Part shown: in pieces, positions 23,941 through 31,828 of the stretch | Layout: every line of letters starts with the position of its first letter | How positions within the stretch are numbered: the stretch's first letter is position 1 | Assembly (NCBI RefSeq): GCF_044239695.1 | Contig: NZ_JBIIAW010000011.1 | Coordinates: 1 to 47,876, forward strand | DNA: 47,876 nucleotides | Source of the DNA: Pseudolysinimonas_A sp044239695 | GTDB taxonomy: Bacteria; Actinomycetota; Actinomycetes; Actinomycetales; Microbacteriaceae | Reading direction: 5' to 3' | Notes under the pieces: model-generated | The model's input: the letters and a program-made list of their open reading frames with translations, nothing else | Told to the model about the DNA's origin: nothing | Database searches by the model: none | Position numbers and translations under genes: made by a program

Positions 23941-24882
23941 ATGCGCACCCGACCCCGCAAGTGGATTCGCGACGAACTCGCGACTCTCGATCCGCATCGC
24001 GACTACGAGCGCATCATCGCGCTCAATACGAGTTACCACATGAGCGATTTCCTGCTCGACTACGTCTACGCCATGACGTTCCCGAACTTCATCGCCCCAC
24101 AGCATGGCTCGGAGACGGTTCTGCGCGAGGGCACCGGGAAGATCTACACCAACCCGAACAAGCGAATGGACGACACCAGTCGGCACATGCTGATCTGGTG
24201 GGAGAACGGCCCGTCCAGCCCGGCGACGCAAAGATCGGTGGAGTCGTTGAACCGCCTTCACGCGCACTGGGCCAAGACGTACCCCGAGCAGTTCTCCCAC
24301 ATGGAGGACTACGTCTACACGATGTGCTACGAAGCGGCGTTCATGCACCGCCTCCGACTCCGGATCGGGCTCCCCGGATTTCCGGAGTCGGCGCAGATCG
24401 CCTCGGTGGAGTTCTGGTCACGCATGGCGAGGCTCTTCCGCAATGCGGGTACGGGTGAGACCGTGTCCGGCTTCCCGGACACCTTCGAGGGCGTGAACGC
24501 GTACATGGACTGGTACGAGAACCGCGAGCTGCCCGCGAACCGCTACAGCGAACAGGTCATCGAGCGGATGCTGACCCCGTTCGCCGAACGACACTTTCCC
24601 CGGGTTCTTCACCCCGTGGCCCGAGCGCTCGTCCTCGGGATCTACCCGCCGCACATCATCCGGAACTTCGGCCTGCCCACACCGGGACCGCTCACGAGGT
24701 GGCTGGCGCACTCCTTCATGAGGTTCGGGCTCGTCATGACCGAGAAGTTCGTCCCCGACCCGGAGATCACCCTCGGCGAGCGGCACCGACGCGAGCGCGA
24801 GAAGAAGGTGGCGGCTCGGATCAGCGAACCGGACCTTCCGGATGCGGTTCGCCACGCGTCGGAGGTCGCTGCAACCTCGTAA
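23941..24882 (+). CDS. MpaB/Lcp-like oxygenase (DUF2236-type) protein
   Basis: The protein has 313 residues and is nearly all helical. The layout resembles the MpaB / rubber oxygenase catalytic family: 'MSDFLLDYVYAMTFPNFIAP' (34-53), 'SVESLNRLHAHWAKTYPEQF' (99-118), 'MEDYVYTMCYEAAFMHRL' (121-138) and 'NAYMDWYENRELPANRYSEQ'. Characterised members (Lcp, fungal MpaB) are b-type haem oxygenases that cleave isoprenoid double bonds. His107 or His109 could be haem ligands, but I cannot place them by alignment. There is no signal peptide, unlike secreted Lcp, so it is cytosolic or membrane-associated. GAGGAGGAC precedes the ATG. It is divergent from the PucR gene and next to the P450 operon. A terpenoid-like substrate is a guess. 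Confidence 0.62.
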   Translation: MRTRPRKWIRDELATLDPHRDYERIIALNTSYHMSDFLLDYVYAMTFPNFIAPQHGSETVLREGTGKIYTNPNKRMDDTSRHMLIWWENGPSSPATQRSVESLNRLHAHWAKTYPEQFSHMEDYVYTMCYEAAFMHRLRLRIGLPGFPESAQIASVEFWSRMARLFRNAGTGETVSGFPDTFEGVNAYMDWYENRELPANRYSEQVIERMLTPFAERHFPRVLHPVARALVLGIYPPHIIRNFGLPTPGPLTRWLAHSFMRFGLVMTEKFVPDPEITLGERHRREREKKVAARISEPDLPDAVRHASEVAATS

Positions 24883-24895
24883 GGCGTCCCGCGCG

Positions 24896-24913
24896 GGATC
24901 GACACCTCGATCC
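24896..24913 (+). terminator. Hairpin after the MpaB-like gene
   Basis: GGATCGA-CACC-TCGATCC is a perfect 7-base-pair stem with a tetraloop, 14 bases after the MpaB-like stop. It overlaps a second palindrome, TCCCGCGCGGGA (24887-24898). Together they form a compact terminator candidate with two alternative folds. Confidence 0.5.
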
Positions 24914-24927
24914 GTAAGCTCGGGTCC

Positions 24928-25485
24928 GTGGCGATCAGAGCGGGCGAGGGCAACTTCTCCGCGCGCTCGCGCAAGTCCGATGTCGTGTCGGATGCCCTCC
25001 TCCTCGCCACCGCCGCGGTGCGCAGCGCCGTGAAGAACCTGCTCATCGTGCGGGCACTGCGCGACAACGCGGACTACGAGCAGTCCTGGTGGCTCGACGC
25101 CGTGGCCAAGGAGTTCGAGGTGATCGCCGCCGAGAACGATGCCGACATCGCTCGGCTCGAGGCGGAACGGCTGCGCGCGAAGAAGAAGCAGGGACGCGCA
25201 CTGCATCCGGCCGACTTCCGGTCGCGCGATGCGCCGGTGCTGAAGCGCCGCATCCGCGTGCTCCGCAAGATCGCCGCGAAACTGCGCGAGATCGTGACCG
25301 ACGAGGATGCCCTGCTCACCCTCGTCGCCGAGGCACGCGCCGCGGCGCTCGACGAGATCACGACCGCGCGGCACGATCCGAGCCCCCGCGCGGCGCGGGA
25401 CCCGAAGGCGCGGGCCGCGGGACTCGCGGCGCTCTCCGACGACCTCCTGAGTCTCGCCGAGTCGCGGGCCACGGCCGCCGACTGA
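24928..25485 (+). CDS. Unknown charged helical protein, 185 residues
   Basis: I do not recognise a named domain. The GTG start gives 'VAIRAGEGNFSARSRKSDVV' at the N-terminus. A long helical body follows with alternating Ala, Arg, Glu and Leu, and coiled-coil character around residues 60-95 and 105-150. Visible stretches include 'YEQSWWLDAVAKEFEVIAAE' and 'LKRRIRVLRKIAAKLREIV'. There is no signal peptide and no membrane segment. It precedes the acyl-CoA-dehydrogenase-like gene by 68 bases and may be a single gene or the first of that cassette. Codon use fits coding. A cytosolic structural or DNA-associated role is possible, but nothing supports one over another. Confidence 0.6.
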   Translation: MAIRAGEGNFSARSRKSDVVSDALLLATAAVRSAVKNLLIVRALRDNADYEQSWWLDAVAKEFEVIAAENDADIARLEAERLRAKKKQGRALHPADFRSRDAPVLKRRIRVLRKIAAKLREIVTDEDALLTLVAEARAAALDEITTARHDPSPRAARDPKARAAGLAALSDDLLSLAESRATAAD

Positions 25486-25553
25486 GCGCTGCCACGAAAG
25501 CGCGCGGGAGACAACCCCCTGCGCTCGCGACGGCGACCGCGCAGGGTGGAAGT

Positions 25554-26552
25554 GTGCTCGTCCGTCTGTCCTCCGCCGTGCCCGCCGGATCCCTCGTGCA
25601 CGCGCTGCCGGCCGAGCTCCCCCGCTCGATCGACGCCGGACTCGAGCTCGCGCGTGACCTCGGCGGGCGCTCGGAAGGCCCCGGCGACGGCGCGACCACC
25701 GATCTCTGGGAGGCACTCGCCACGGTCGCGGCCACTGATCTGGGCGCGGCGCGCGTCGTCGAGCCCCACCTCGACGCCGTCGCGATCCTGCGGCAGGCCG
25801 GGGAATCCCGGCCGGTCGGCGCGTGGGGCGTGTTCGCGGCGGAGGGCGGGGACGCCCCCCTGATCGCCACCGCGGAGGCTGCCGGTGTCACGCTCACGGG
25901 CACGAAGCCCTGGTGCTCGCTCGCCGACCGCCTCGACGGCGCCCTCGTCACCGCCGCATCTGCCGACGGCACGCGCGGCCTCTACGCGGTGTCGCTCCGC
26001 GATCCCGGCGTCGAGGTCATCCCGGGGGCCTGGCACGCGCGCGGGTTGAGCGAGCTGCCCAGCGGGCCGGTGCGCTTCGCCGATGTCGCGGCGACCCCGG
26101 TCGGCGAGCCCGGCTGGTACCTCACCCGACCGGGCTTCGAGTGGGGCGGCATCGGAGTCGCGGCCTGCTGGTTCGGCGGCGCGGTCGGGATCGCCCGCGC
26201 CGTGCATGCCGCCGCCCGGGCGCGTCCGAACCCGTTCCTGCTCATGCACCTCGGAGCGATCGACCGCGGCCTCGCGGACGCGCGCCGGGCCCTGGCCGAG
26301 GCGGCGAGTCTCGTCGATGCGCGTCGCGGCGGCGAGCGCATCCTCGCCAAGCGGGTGCGCGCGACCGTCGCGGCGGTCGCCGAAGACGTCATCGCCCGCG
26401 CCGGTCACGCCCTCGGTCCGGCCCCGCTCGCCCTCGACGCCGAGCACGCCAAGCGCGTCGCCGACCTCACCCTCTATATCCGCCAGCACCACGCCGAGCG
26501 CGATCTCGAGTCGCTCGGCTCGGCCCTCGCCGAGGAGTCGACGCCGTGGTGA
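25554..26552 (+). CDS. Short acyl-CoA-dehydrogenase-like protein of a conserved cassette
   Basis: The protein has 332 residues, against about 380 for normal acyl-CoA dehydrogenases. The N-terminal helical domain looks reduced, while 'GVTLTGTKPWCSLADRLDGA' and 'SGPVRFADVAATPVGEPGWY' mark the middle beta domain, and the C-terminal helices end in 'DLTLYIRQHHAERDLESLGS'. The reaction is unknown. It starts with GTG (25554) after GGTGGA and its stop overlaps the next start. In many bacteria I recall the same neighbours (PIG-L deacetylase, methyltransferase, glycosyltransferase 2), so they probably build or modify one small glycosylated product. Third-position GC is very high. Whether flavin still binds cannot be judged by eye. 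Confidence 0.78.
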   Translation: MLVRLSSAVPAGSLVHALPAELPRSIDAGLELARDLGGRSEGPGDGATTDLWEALATVAATDLGAARVVEPHLDAVAILRQAGESRPVGAWGVFAAEGGDAPLIATAEAAGVTLTGTKPWCSLADRLDGALVTAASADGTRGLYAVSLRDPGVEVIPGAWHARGLSELPSGPVRFADVAATPVGEPGWYLTRPGFEWGGIGVAACWFGGAVGIARAVHAAARARPNPFLLMHLGAIDRGLADARRALAEAASLVDARRGGERILAKRVRATVAAVAEDVIARAGHALGPAPLALDAEHAKRVADLTLYIRQHHAERDLESLGSALAEESTPW

Positions 26553-27838
26553 ACTTCGACTCGCGCGACCCCGGCACGCCCGCCGCCGACTGGGACGCCT
26601 CCGGCATCCGCAATGCGCCGCCGTTCGACCTCTCGGGGTTCACCGGGCTGCTCGTCGTCGGCGCCCACCCCGACGACGAGACGCTCGGCGCGGGCGGACT
26701 GATCGCGCTCGCGACCGACGCCGGCATCCCGGTGCACGTCGTCGTGGTGACCGACGGTGGCGCGGACGGCGGGGACGACACCGCGGAGCGTCGTTCGGCC
26801 GAACTGCGTGAGGCGCTCGACGAGCTGGGTGACGGGATCGAGGTGACGGAGCTCGGGTTCCCCGACGGCGGCGTGCTCGAGCATCGCGACGCGGTCGGCG
26901 CTGCTCTCGCGCAGATCCTCGGGAATGCCGACGCCGCGACGCTGCTCGCCGCCCCGTGGACCGGCGACGGGCACCGCGACCACCGGGTCGCCGGCGACCT
27001 GGTGCTGGAGCATGCGGGCGGCCGCACGGTCGCGGAGTATCCGATCTGGGCCTGGCACTGGGGCGATCCCGCCGAGATGCCGCTTCCCGTGGATCGGCTG
27101 CGCGGCGTGCGGGTCGACGCCGACCGCAAGCGTCGCGCCATCTCCCGGTACCCGAGCCAGGTCGAGGGACCCGAGCCGATGCTCCACGCGGGAGTGGTCG
27201 AGCACTTCGTGCGCGACCGCGAGGTGTTCGTCGTCAGCGAGCCGGCCCGCTCGGGCCTGCGCCGCGACTACTTCGAGCGCATCTATGAGCGCCGCGAGGA
27301 TCCGTGGGGGTACGTCGACCGCTGGTACGAGCAGCGCAAGCGCGCGGCGACCCTCGGCGCCCTGCCGAGCGAGCACTACGAATGCGCGCTCGAGATCGGC
27401 TGCTCGATCGGCGTGCTGACCGAGCAGCTGGCGGAGCGCTGCGCGGAGCTCGTCGCCGTGGACGTGTCGGCGCGCGCCGTCGAGCGCGCCCGCGAACGGG
27501 TCGGCGACCGCGCACGCATCGCACAGCTCGACGCGACGGCATCCCTGCCGGAAGGACCGTTCGATCTCATCGTGTTGTCCGAGGTGGGCTACTACTTCGG
27601 CGACGCCCTCGACGACGTGCTCGCGCGTACGGTCGACGCGCTCGCTCCCTCCGGCGACCTCGTCGCCTGTCACTGGCGGCACCCGGTCGAGGACTACCCG
27701 CTGAGCGGCGACGACGTGCACGCGCGCCTCGACGCGTGGGGCCTCACCCGTCTCGTGCGGCACGAGGAGGCGGACTTCCTGCTGGAGGTCTGGTCGTCCG
27801 ACGCCCGTTCCGTCGCCCAGCGCGAAGGGCTCGCGTGA
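26549..27838 (+). CDS. PIG-L deacetylase fused to a SAM-dependent methyltransferase
   Basis: The protein has 429 residues and two domains. Residues 31-225 form a PIG-L (LmbE-like) zinc deacetylase: 'GAHPDDETLGAGG' with the zinc motif HPDDE at 40-44 and 'HRDHR' at 142-146. Residues about 240-429 form a NodS-like class I methyltransferase: motif I 'LEIGCSIG' (281-288), 'AVDVSARAVERARERV' and 'FDLIVLSEVGYYFGD'. PIG-L enzymes remove an acetyl group from N-acetylglucosamine-type sugars; NodS N-methylates such a deacetylated amine. The fusion suggests sequential N-deacetylation and N-methylation of one amino sugar. The GTG start overlaps the previous stop (GTGA), and its stop overlaps the glycosyltransferase start. 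The two activities are also known as separate neighbouring genes. Confidence 0.88.
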   Translation: MNFDSRDPGTPAADWDASGIRNAPPFDLSGFTGLLVVGAHPDDETLGAGGLIALATDAGIPVHVVVVTDGGADGGDDTAERRSAELREALDELGDGIEVTELGFPDGGVLEHRDAVGAALAQILGNADAATLLAAPWTGDGHRDHRVAGDLVLEHAGGRTVAEYPIWAWHWGDPAEMPLPVDRLRGVRVDADRKRRAISRYPSQVEGPEPMLHAGVVEHFVRDREVFVVSEPARSGLRRDYFERIYERREDPWGYVDRWYEQRKRAATLGALPSEHYECALEIGCSIGVLTEQLAERCAELVAVDVSARAVERARERVGDRARIAQLDATASLPEGPFDLIVLSEVGYYFGDALDDVLARTVDALAPSGDLVACHWRHPVEDYPLSGDDVHARLDAWGLTRLVRHEEADFLLEVWSSDARSVAQREGLA

Positions 27839-28533
27839 CGTCGGTGGGGGGCATCCGCGTCGGCGTCGTCGTGCCGGCCCGCGACGAATCGGAGCACATC
27901 GACGCCTGCCTGACGGCGATCACCCTCGCTGCGGGCTGGGCCGAGGTGCCGGTGACGGTCGTGGTCGTCGCCGACGGATGCCTCGACGACACCGCTGCTC
28001 GGGCGCGTCGACATCCCGGCGTGACGGTGCTCGAGACGCCGGGGTCGAACGTCGGAGGCGCCCGCGCGGCCGGCTCACGCCTCGCACTGAGACGCGGTGC
28101 CTCGTGGCTCGCGCACACCGACGCCGACTCCGTGGTGCCCGCGAACTGGATCACCACTCAGCTCGACCTGGCGCGGGGCGGCGCGGAGGTCGTCATCGGC
28201 GCCGTGCATCCGCGTTTCGCCGACCTTACCGCCGAGGAAGTCGAGTGGTGGCACCGCACGCACGACGACGGCCAGGCGCTCGGCAACATCCACGGCGCCA
28301 ACCTCGGGATGACCGCGGCTGCCTACCGTCGCGTCGGGGGCTTCCTCTCCCTGCCCGAGCACGAGGACACCGACCTGGTGAGCCGCCTCCGGCGAAGCGG
28401 TGCCGTCGTCGCGGCCACCGAGCGCGGGTCGGTCGAGACCTCGGGGCGTCACGTCGGCCGCACCCCGGGGGGCTACGCGCGCTACCTGCGCGAGGACCTC
28501 CCCCGTATCGCCGCTGTCAACCCCGTGACCTGA
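27835..28533 (+). CDS. Family 2 glycosyltransferase
   Basis: The protein has 232 residues with a GT-A fold. The N-terminal nucleotide-binding strand is 'RVGVVVPARDESEHIDACL' (8-26), then 'VVVVADGCLDDTA', and the DxD motif is 'HTDADSVV' (94-101), with 'PEHEDTDLVSRLRRSG' near the C-terminus as the acceptor-side ED motif. It would move a sugar from a nucleotide sugar to an acceptor at the cytosolic face; no membrane segment is present. The GTG start overlaps the PIG-L/methyltransferase stop (GTGA), so it is the last gene of that cassette. The sugar and acceptor are unknown. A hopanoid-, lipid- or mycothiol-like acceptor would be a guess. Confidence 0.88.
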   Translation: MTSVGGIRVGVVVPARDESEHIDACLTAITLAAGWAEVPVTVVVVADGCLDDTAARARRHPGVTVLETPGSNVGGARAAGSRLALRRGASWLAHTDADSVVPANWITTQLDLARGGAEVVIGAVHPRFADLTAEEVEWWHRTHDDGQALGNIHGANLGMTAAAYRRVGGFLSLPEHEDTDLVSRLRRSGAVVAATERGSVETSGRHVGRTPGGYARYLREDLPRIAAVNPVT

Positions 28534-28592
28534 CGTCTGCGAAGGCGTGAGCTAGCAACGGGCCCTCGGGCCTCGACGACGAAGGAGCACTC

Positions 28593-29126
28593 ATGGCCAC
28601 GGCCACCCCCGACATCCAGACCACCCCGCAGGTCGCGCGCACCAAGCGTGAGCACGGCGAGAAGGGCTTCATGGCGTCAGCGAAGCTGCGCGACTCCCTC
28701 CAAGCGGTACTGACCGACCTGATCGAGCTCGCCTCGCAGGGCAAGCAGGCCCACTGGAACGTGGTCGGACCGAACTTCCGCGACCTGCACCTGCAGCTCG
28801 ACGAACTCGTGGATGCCGCCCGCGAGTTCAGCGACGCGGTCGCCGAACGCATGCGGGCGCTTCACGCGACCGCCGACGGACGCAGCGGCGTGATCAGCGG
28901 CACGTCGACCCTCGAGCAGTTCCCCGCCGGTGAGCGTCGCACGACCGAGGTCGTCGACCTCATCACCGACCGCATCGACTCGACCGTGGGGACGCTCCGC
29001 CGCGTGCACGACGACGTCGACGACGAGGATCCGACGAGCGCCGACCTGCTGCACGCGATCATCGACCGGCTCGAGCAGCTGTCGTGGATGATCAGCGCCG
29101 AGCACCGCGAGCCGCGCTCGAGCTAG
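28593..29126 (+). CDS. dps: DNA starvation/stationary-phase protection protein Dps
   Basis: The protein has 177 residues with a ferritin-like Dps fold. The ferroxidase residues known from E. coli Dps line up: His54 in 'KQAHWN', His66 in 'DLHLQLDEL', Asp81 and Glu85 in 'SDAVAERM'. Dps forms a 12-subunit cage that oxidises Fe2+ with peroxide and shields DNA during stress. The N-terminal 25 residues are polar with several Lys/Arg and may contact DNA. GAAGGAGCACTC precedes the ATG. The gene is convergent with the MFS exporter, and the two TAG stops overlap within one CTAG. No regulator site was identified upstream. Confidence 0.93.
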   Translation: MATATPDIQTTPQVARTKREHGEKGFMASAKLRDSLQAVLTDLIELASQGKQAHWNVVGPNFRDLHLQLDELVDAAREFSDAVAERMRALHATADGRSGVISGTSTLEQFPAGERRTTEVVDLITDRIDSTVGTLRRVHDDVDDEDPTSADLLHAIIDRLEQLSWMISAEHREPRSS

Positions 29127-30772
29127 GTGCGCGCGGGCGTCTCGTCCACGTCGGATTCGATGCTCGGTGTCGCGCGCTGCGCGGCCTCGAGCTCTTCCGC
29201 CTCGGCTCCGCCGATCGCCTCGCCGCGGGCCACGAGACCCGCGACATCGGACAGCGGGATCTGCTTGAGGAACAGCGAGAGCACGAACGAGATCGCGATG
29301 AACGGCAGCAGGTACCAGAACACCGGGGCGAGCGCGTCGGCGTAGGCCGCCACGACACCGTCGCGCACGGCATCCGGGAGCTGCCCGAGGGTCTGCGGGT
29401 CGAGCGTCGCGGTCGCCTCGCCGGCATCCCCCGAACTCAAGCCCGCCTCCGTGAAGACGTCGCGGAGGTTCTCGGTCAGTCGCGTCGTGAAGATCGTGCC
29501 GAACACCGCGACGCCGAGGGAGGCTCCCACCTCGCGGAAGTAGTTGTTCGTGCTGGTCGCGGTGCCGACCTGGGCGGCGGGCACGGCGTTCTGCACCACG
29601 AGCACGACGACCTGCATGATCAGGCCGAGCCCGGCGCCGAAGACGAAGAGGAACACGCAGATCAGCCAGATCGGGGTGCCTGAAGTGAGGGTCGTCATCG
29701 CGACCATCGCCGCCGCGGTGACGAGCGTGCCGATGATCGGGAACAGGCGGTATCGACCCGTGCGCGTGATCAGGATGCCCGACGCGATCGAGGTGCCGAT
29801 CAGGCCGACCATCATCGGCAGCATGAGCAATCCGGAGGCGGCCGCCGAGGTGCCCGACGACATCTGGAGGAACGTCGGCACGAACCCGATGGCGGCGAAC
29901 ATCCCGAGCCCGAGCGTGAGACCGATCGCCGTCGCGTTGACGAACACCGGGTTCTTGAACAGCGCCAGCGGGATGATCGGGTCTTTCGCCTTGGACTCGA
30001 CGAAGACGAAGAGCGCGGCGGCCGCCAGCATCCCGGCACCGAACGCCCAGGTCTCGAGCGCCGCCCAGCCGTACGCGGAGTCGCCGCCGAAGTCGGTGAA
30101 GAAGATGAGGCAGGTCGTGAAGGCCGAGAGCAGCAGCACCCCGAGGATGTCGATCGGCTGGGTGGCCTTATTGCTCGGCAGCTTGAGCGTGAACCAGGCG
30201 ATCGCGAAGGCCGCGATCCCGACCGGGATGTTGATGTAGAACGCCCACTGCCAGGTGAGGTGATCGACGAAGAAGCCGCCGAGCAGGGGTCCGCCGACGG
30301 CGGAGAGGCCGAAGACGGCGCCGAGCGGCCCGAGGTACTTGCCGCGTTCCGAGGCGGGCACGATGTCGGCGATGATCGCCTGCGACAGGATCATCAGCCC
30401 GCCGCCGCCCAGGCCCTGCACCGCGCGCCAGACGATGAGCTGCGTGAAGTCGCCGGCGACCGCGCACCCGATGCTCGCGACGGTGAACAGCGCGATCGCG
30501 ATCAGGAAGAGGTTGCGGCGTCCCAGCACGTCGCCGAACTTGCCGTACACGGGCATCACGATCGTGGTCGCGAGCAGGTAGGCGGTCGTGAGCCACACCT
30601 GGTGCTCGACGCCGCCGAGCTGACCGACGATCGTCGGCATCGCGGTCGACACGATGGTCTGGTCGAGGCTGGAGAGCAGCATCCCGGCGATGAGCGCCGC
30701 GAAGATGATCCAGATGCGCCGCTTCGTGAGCAGCAGGGGGGCCTCGGGCTTCGAGGAGGCGGCGGCGGTCAT
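29123..30772 (-). CDS. MFS exporter, DHA2 family, in a TetR operon
   Basis: The protein has 549 residues and is a 14-helix drug:proton antiporter of the DHA2 type. The first helix has 'GMLLSSLDQTIVSTAMPTIV', followed by 'YLLATTIVMPVYGKFGDVLG' and 'WRAVQGLGGGGLMILSQAII'. Motif C is seen at 'GPLLGGFFVDHLTWQWAFYI'. A long hydrophilic C-terminal tail (about residues 505-549) is rich in Glu and Ala. It should export a toxic compound under control of the TetR protein encoded just upstream; the ATG overlaps the TetR stop (ATGA). It is not a recent copy of the exporter at 183-1757. The substrate is unknown. Confidence 0.92.
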   Translation of the reverse strand: MTAAASSKPEAPLLLTKRRIWIIFAALIAGMLLSSLDQTIVSTAMPTIVGQLGGVEHQVWLTTAYLLATTIVMPVYGKFGDVLGRRNLFLIAIALFTVASIGCAVAGDFTQLIVWRAVQGLGGGGLMILSQAIIADIVPASERGKYLGPLGAVFGLSAVGGPLLGGFFVDHLTWQWAFYINIPVGIAAFAIAWFTLKLPSNKATQPIDILGVLLLSAFTTCLIFFTDFGGDSAYGWAALETWAFGAGMLAAAALFVFVESKAKDPIIPLALFKNPVFVNATAIGLTLGLGMFAAIGFVPTFLQMSSGTSAAASGLLMLPMMVGLIGTSIASGILITRTGRYRLFPIIGTLVTAAAMVAMTTLTSGTPIWLICVFLFVFGAGLGLIMQVVVLVVQNAVPAAQVGTATSTNNYFREVGASLGVAVFGTIFTTRLTENLRDVFTEAGLSSGDAGEATATLDPQTLGQLPDAVRDGVVAAYADALAPVFWYLLPFIAISFVLSLFLKQIPLSDVAGLVARGEAIGGAEAEELEAAQRATPSIESDVDETPART

Positions 30773-31425
30773 GTCGGCTCTTTCGTGGTGGTGGGGATGA
30801 GAACCGCGCGCAGGGCGGCGAACGATTCGGTGATCGCGTGGGCGAAGTCGGTGTCGGCGTTCGGGCCCACGATGCGCTCGCTCGCCGAGCGCATGACGGT
30901 GGCGACGACCTGCACCGACGCGCGGGCGCGGGCGTCGTCGATCGGCACTCCTTCGCGCTCGGCGACGAGCTCGGTGATCTGCTGGTCGCGGGCGCGCGTG
31001 ATGCTCATGAATCGGGCGAGCAGTTTGGGCTCCCGCGAGACAGCGGTGATGAAGGCGGCGTGGTCGGCCGGTCCGATCTCTGCCTCGCAGACGTGCGCGA
31101 CCGCGATGCCGACGAGGTCGTCGACAACGGAATCCCATCCGCGCGAGCCGAGATCGAGGAAGGTCTTCGCGAAGCGCTCGGCCTGCTCGGACTCGTCGAC
31201 GCCGATGACGGCTTCTTCCTTCGACGGGAAGTAGTTGAAGAACGTGCGACGTGAGACGCCGACCTCGTCGCACAGTTCCTCGATCGTGAAGCCGTTCAGC
31301 CCGCGCTCTGCCGTCAGCCGACGGGCGAGCGCGGTGAGTCGCGATGCCGTCGCAACCTTGCGCTCCGAACGGCGCCCGGCACCGACCGACGGCAATGTTG
31401 CACTCTGCGACATAAAGTGCAGCAT
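30769..31425 (-). CDS. TetR-family repressor of the MFS exporter
   Basis: The protein has 218 residues. The TetR helix-turn-helix lies at about residues 28-75: 'LTALARRLTAERGLNGFTIE' then 'ELCDEVGVSRRTFFNYFPSK'. The rest is the ligand-binding and dimer domain. It should repress itself and the downstream exporter, whose start overlaps its stop. Two ATG codons are possible (31425 and 31413). Neither has a good ribosome-binding site, so the message may have a very short leader. Two tandem operator copies (31398-31449) cover the start region, and a -10-like TAATTT lies at 31448-31453. The inducer is presumably the exported compound. Confidence 0.9.
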   Translation of the reverse strand: MLHFMSQSATLPSVGAGRRSERKVATASRLTALARRLTAERGLNGFTIEELCDEVGVSRRTFFNYFPSKEEAVIGVDESEQAERFAKTFLDLGSRGWDSVVDDLVGIAVAHVCEAEIGPADHAAFITAVSREPKLLARFMSITRARDQQITELVAEREGVPIDDARARASVQVVATVMRSASERIVGPNADTDFAHAITESFAALRAVLIPTTTKEPT

Positions 31426-31449
31426 TGCACTTCAGTCCGAATAGTGCAA
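31398..31449. promoter_or_regulatory. Two tandem 25-base operators at the TetR gene start
   Basis: TTGCACT-N11-AGTGCA occurs twice: 31398-31421 and 31425-31449 (the second ends AGTGCAA). The copies are offset by exactly 27 bases. The inner half-sites also form AAGTGCA-GCAT-TGCACTT (31415-31432). Two adjacent dyads over the start codon suggest cooperative binding by the TetR repressor. Confidence 0.7.
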
Positions 31450-31450
31450 A

Positions 31451-31798
31451 TTAACGTCCTTGGCGCGGCCGTCCCGGCGTGCGCGCACCCTTGACGGCGG
31501 GCGCGCGCCCGACCCCTTTCGTTGCCCTCGCCTTGCCGCCAGGCTTGGGCGCCGACGCTGCCGCGGCCTCCCGCGAACGCTCGAGCTGCCGTTCCGCATC
31601 GACAAGCAACTCCTCGCCGGCGGGCGTGAGCCGCGTGGTCGGCGCCGAACTGTCGAACAGTTCGTGCCCGAGCTGCGCCTCCATCTCCTTGATCGCGACG
31701 ATCAGGGTGGGGCGCGGAATCCCCAGCTCACGCGCCGCGTGGGCGAAATGCAGGTGCCGCGCAGCGGCGACGAAACGACGGAGCTGCACGTGATCCAT
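31451..31798 (-). CDS. Stand-alone LysR-type helix-turn-helix protein with basic tail
   Basis: The protein has 115 residues. Residues 1-60 are a normal LysR winged helix-turn-helix ('LRRFVAAARHLHFAHAAREL', 'LIVAIKEMEAQLGHELFD'). The wing 'RLTPAGEELLVDAERQLE' and dimer helix follow. Then the protein stops: in place of the usual 200-residue effector domain there is a Lys/Arg/Ala/Pro/Gly tail (residues 85-115) like a histone-type DNA-binding tail. The stop is clean and no remnant of an effector domain is seen downstream, so this seems to be a stable short form, not a fresh truncation. It may bind DNA without a ligand. It lies upstream of the TetR gene on the same strand. Confidence 0.75.
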   Translation of the reverse strand: MDHVQLRRFVAAARHLHFAHAARELGIPRPTLIVAIKEMEAQLGHELFDSSAPTTRLTPAGEELLVDAERQLERSREAAAASAPKPGGKARATKGVGRAPAVKGARTPGRPRQGR

Positions 31799-31828
31799 GG
31801 CCTCAGGCTAGGCGCTCACCCTCCGGAG

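Noticed and set aside
183..30772. The two DHA2 exporters as a recent duplication
   Set aside because: Lengths, loops and C-terminal tails differ and shared stretches are limited to family motifs.
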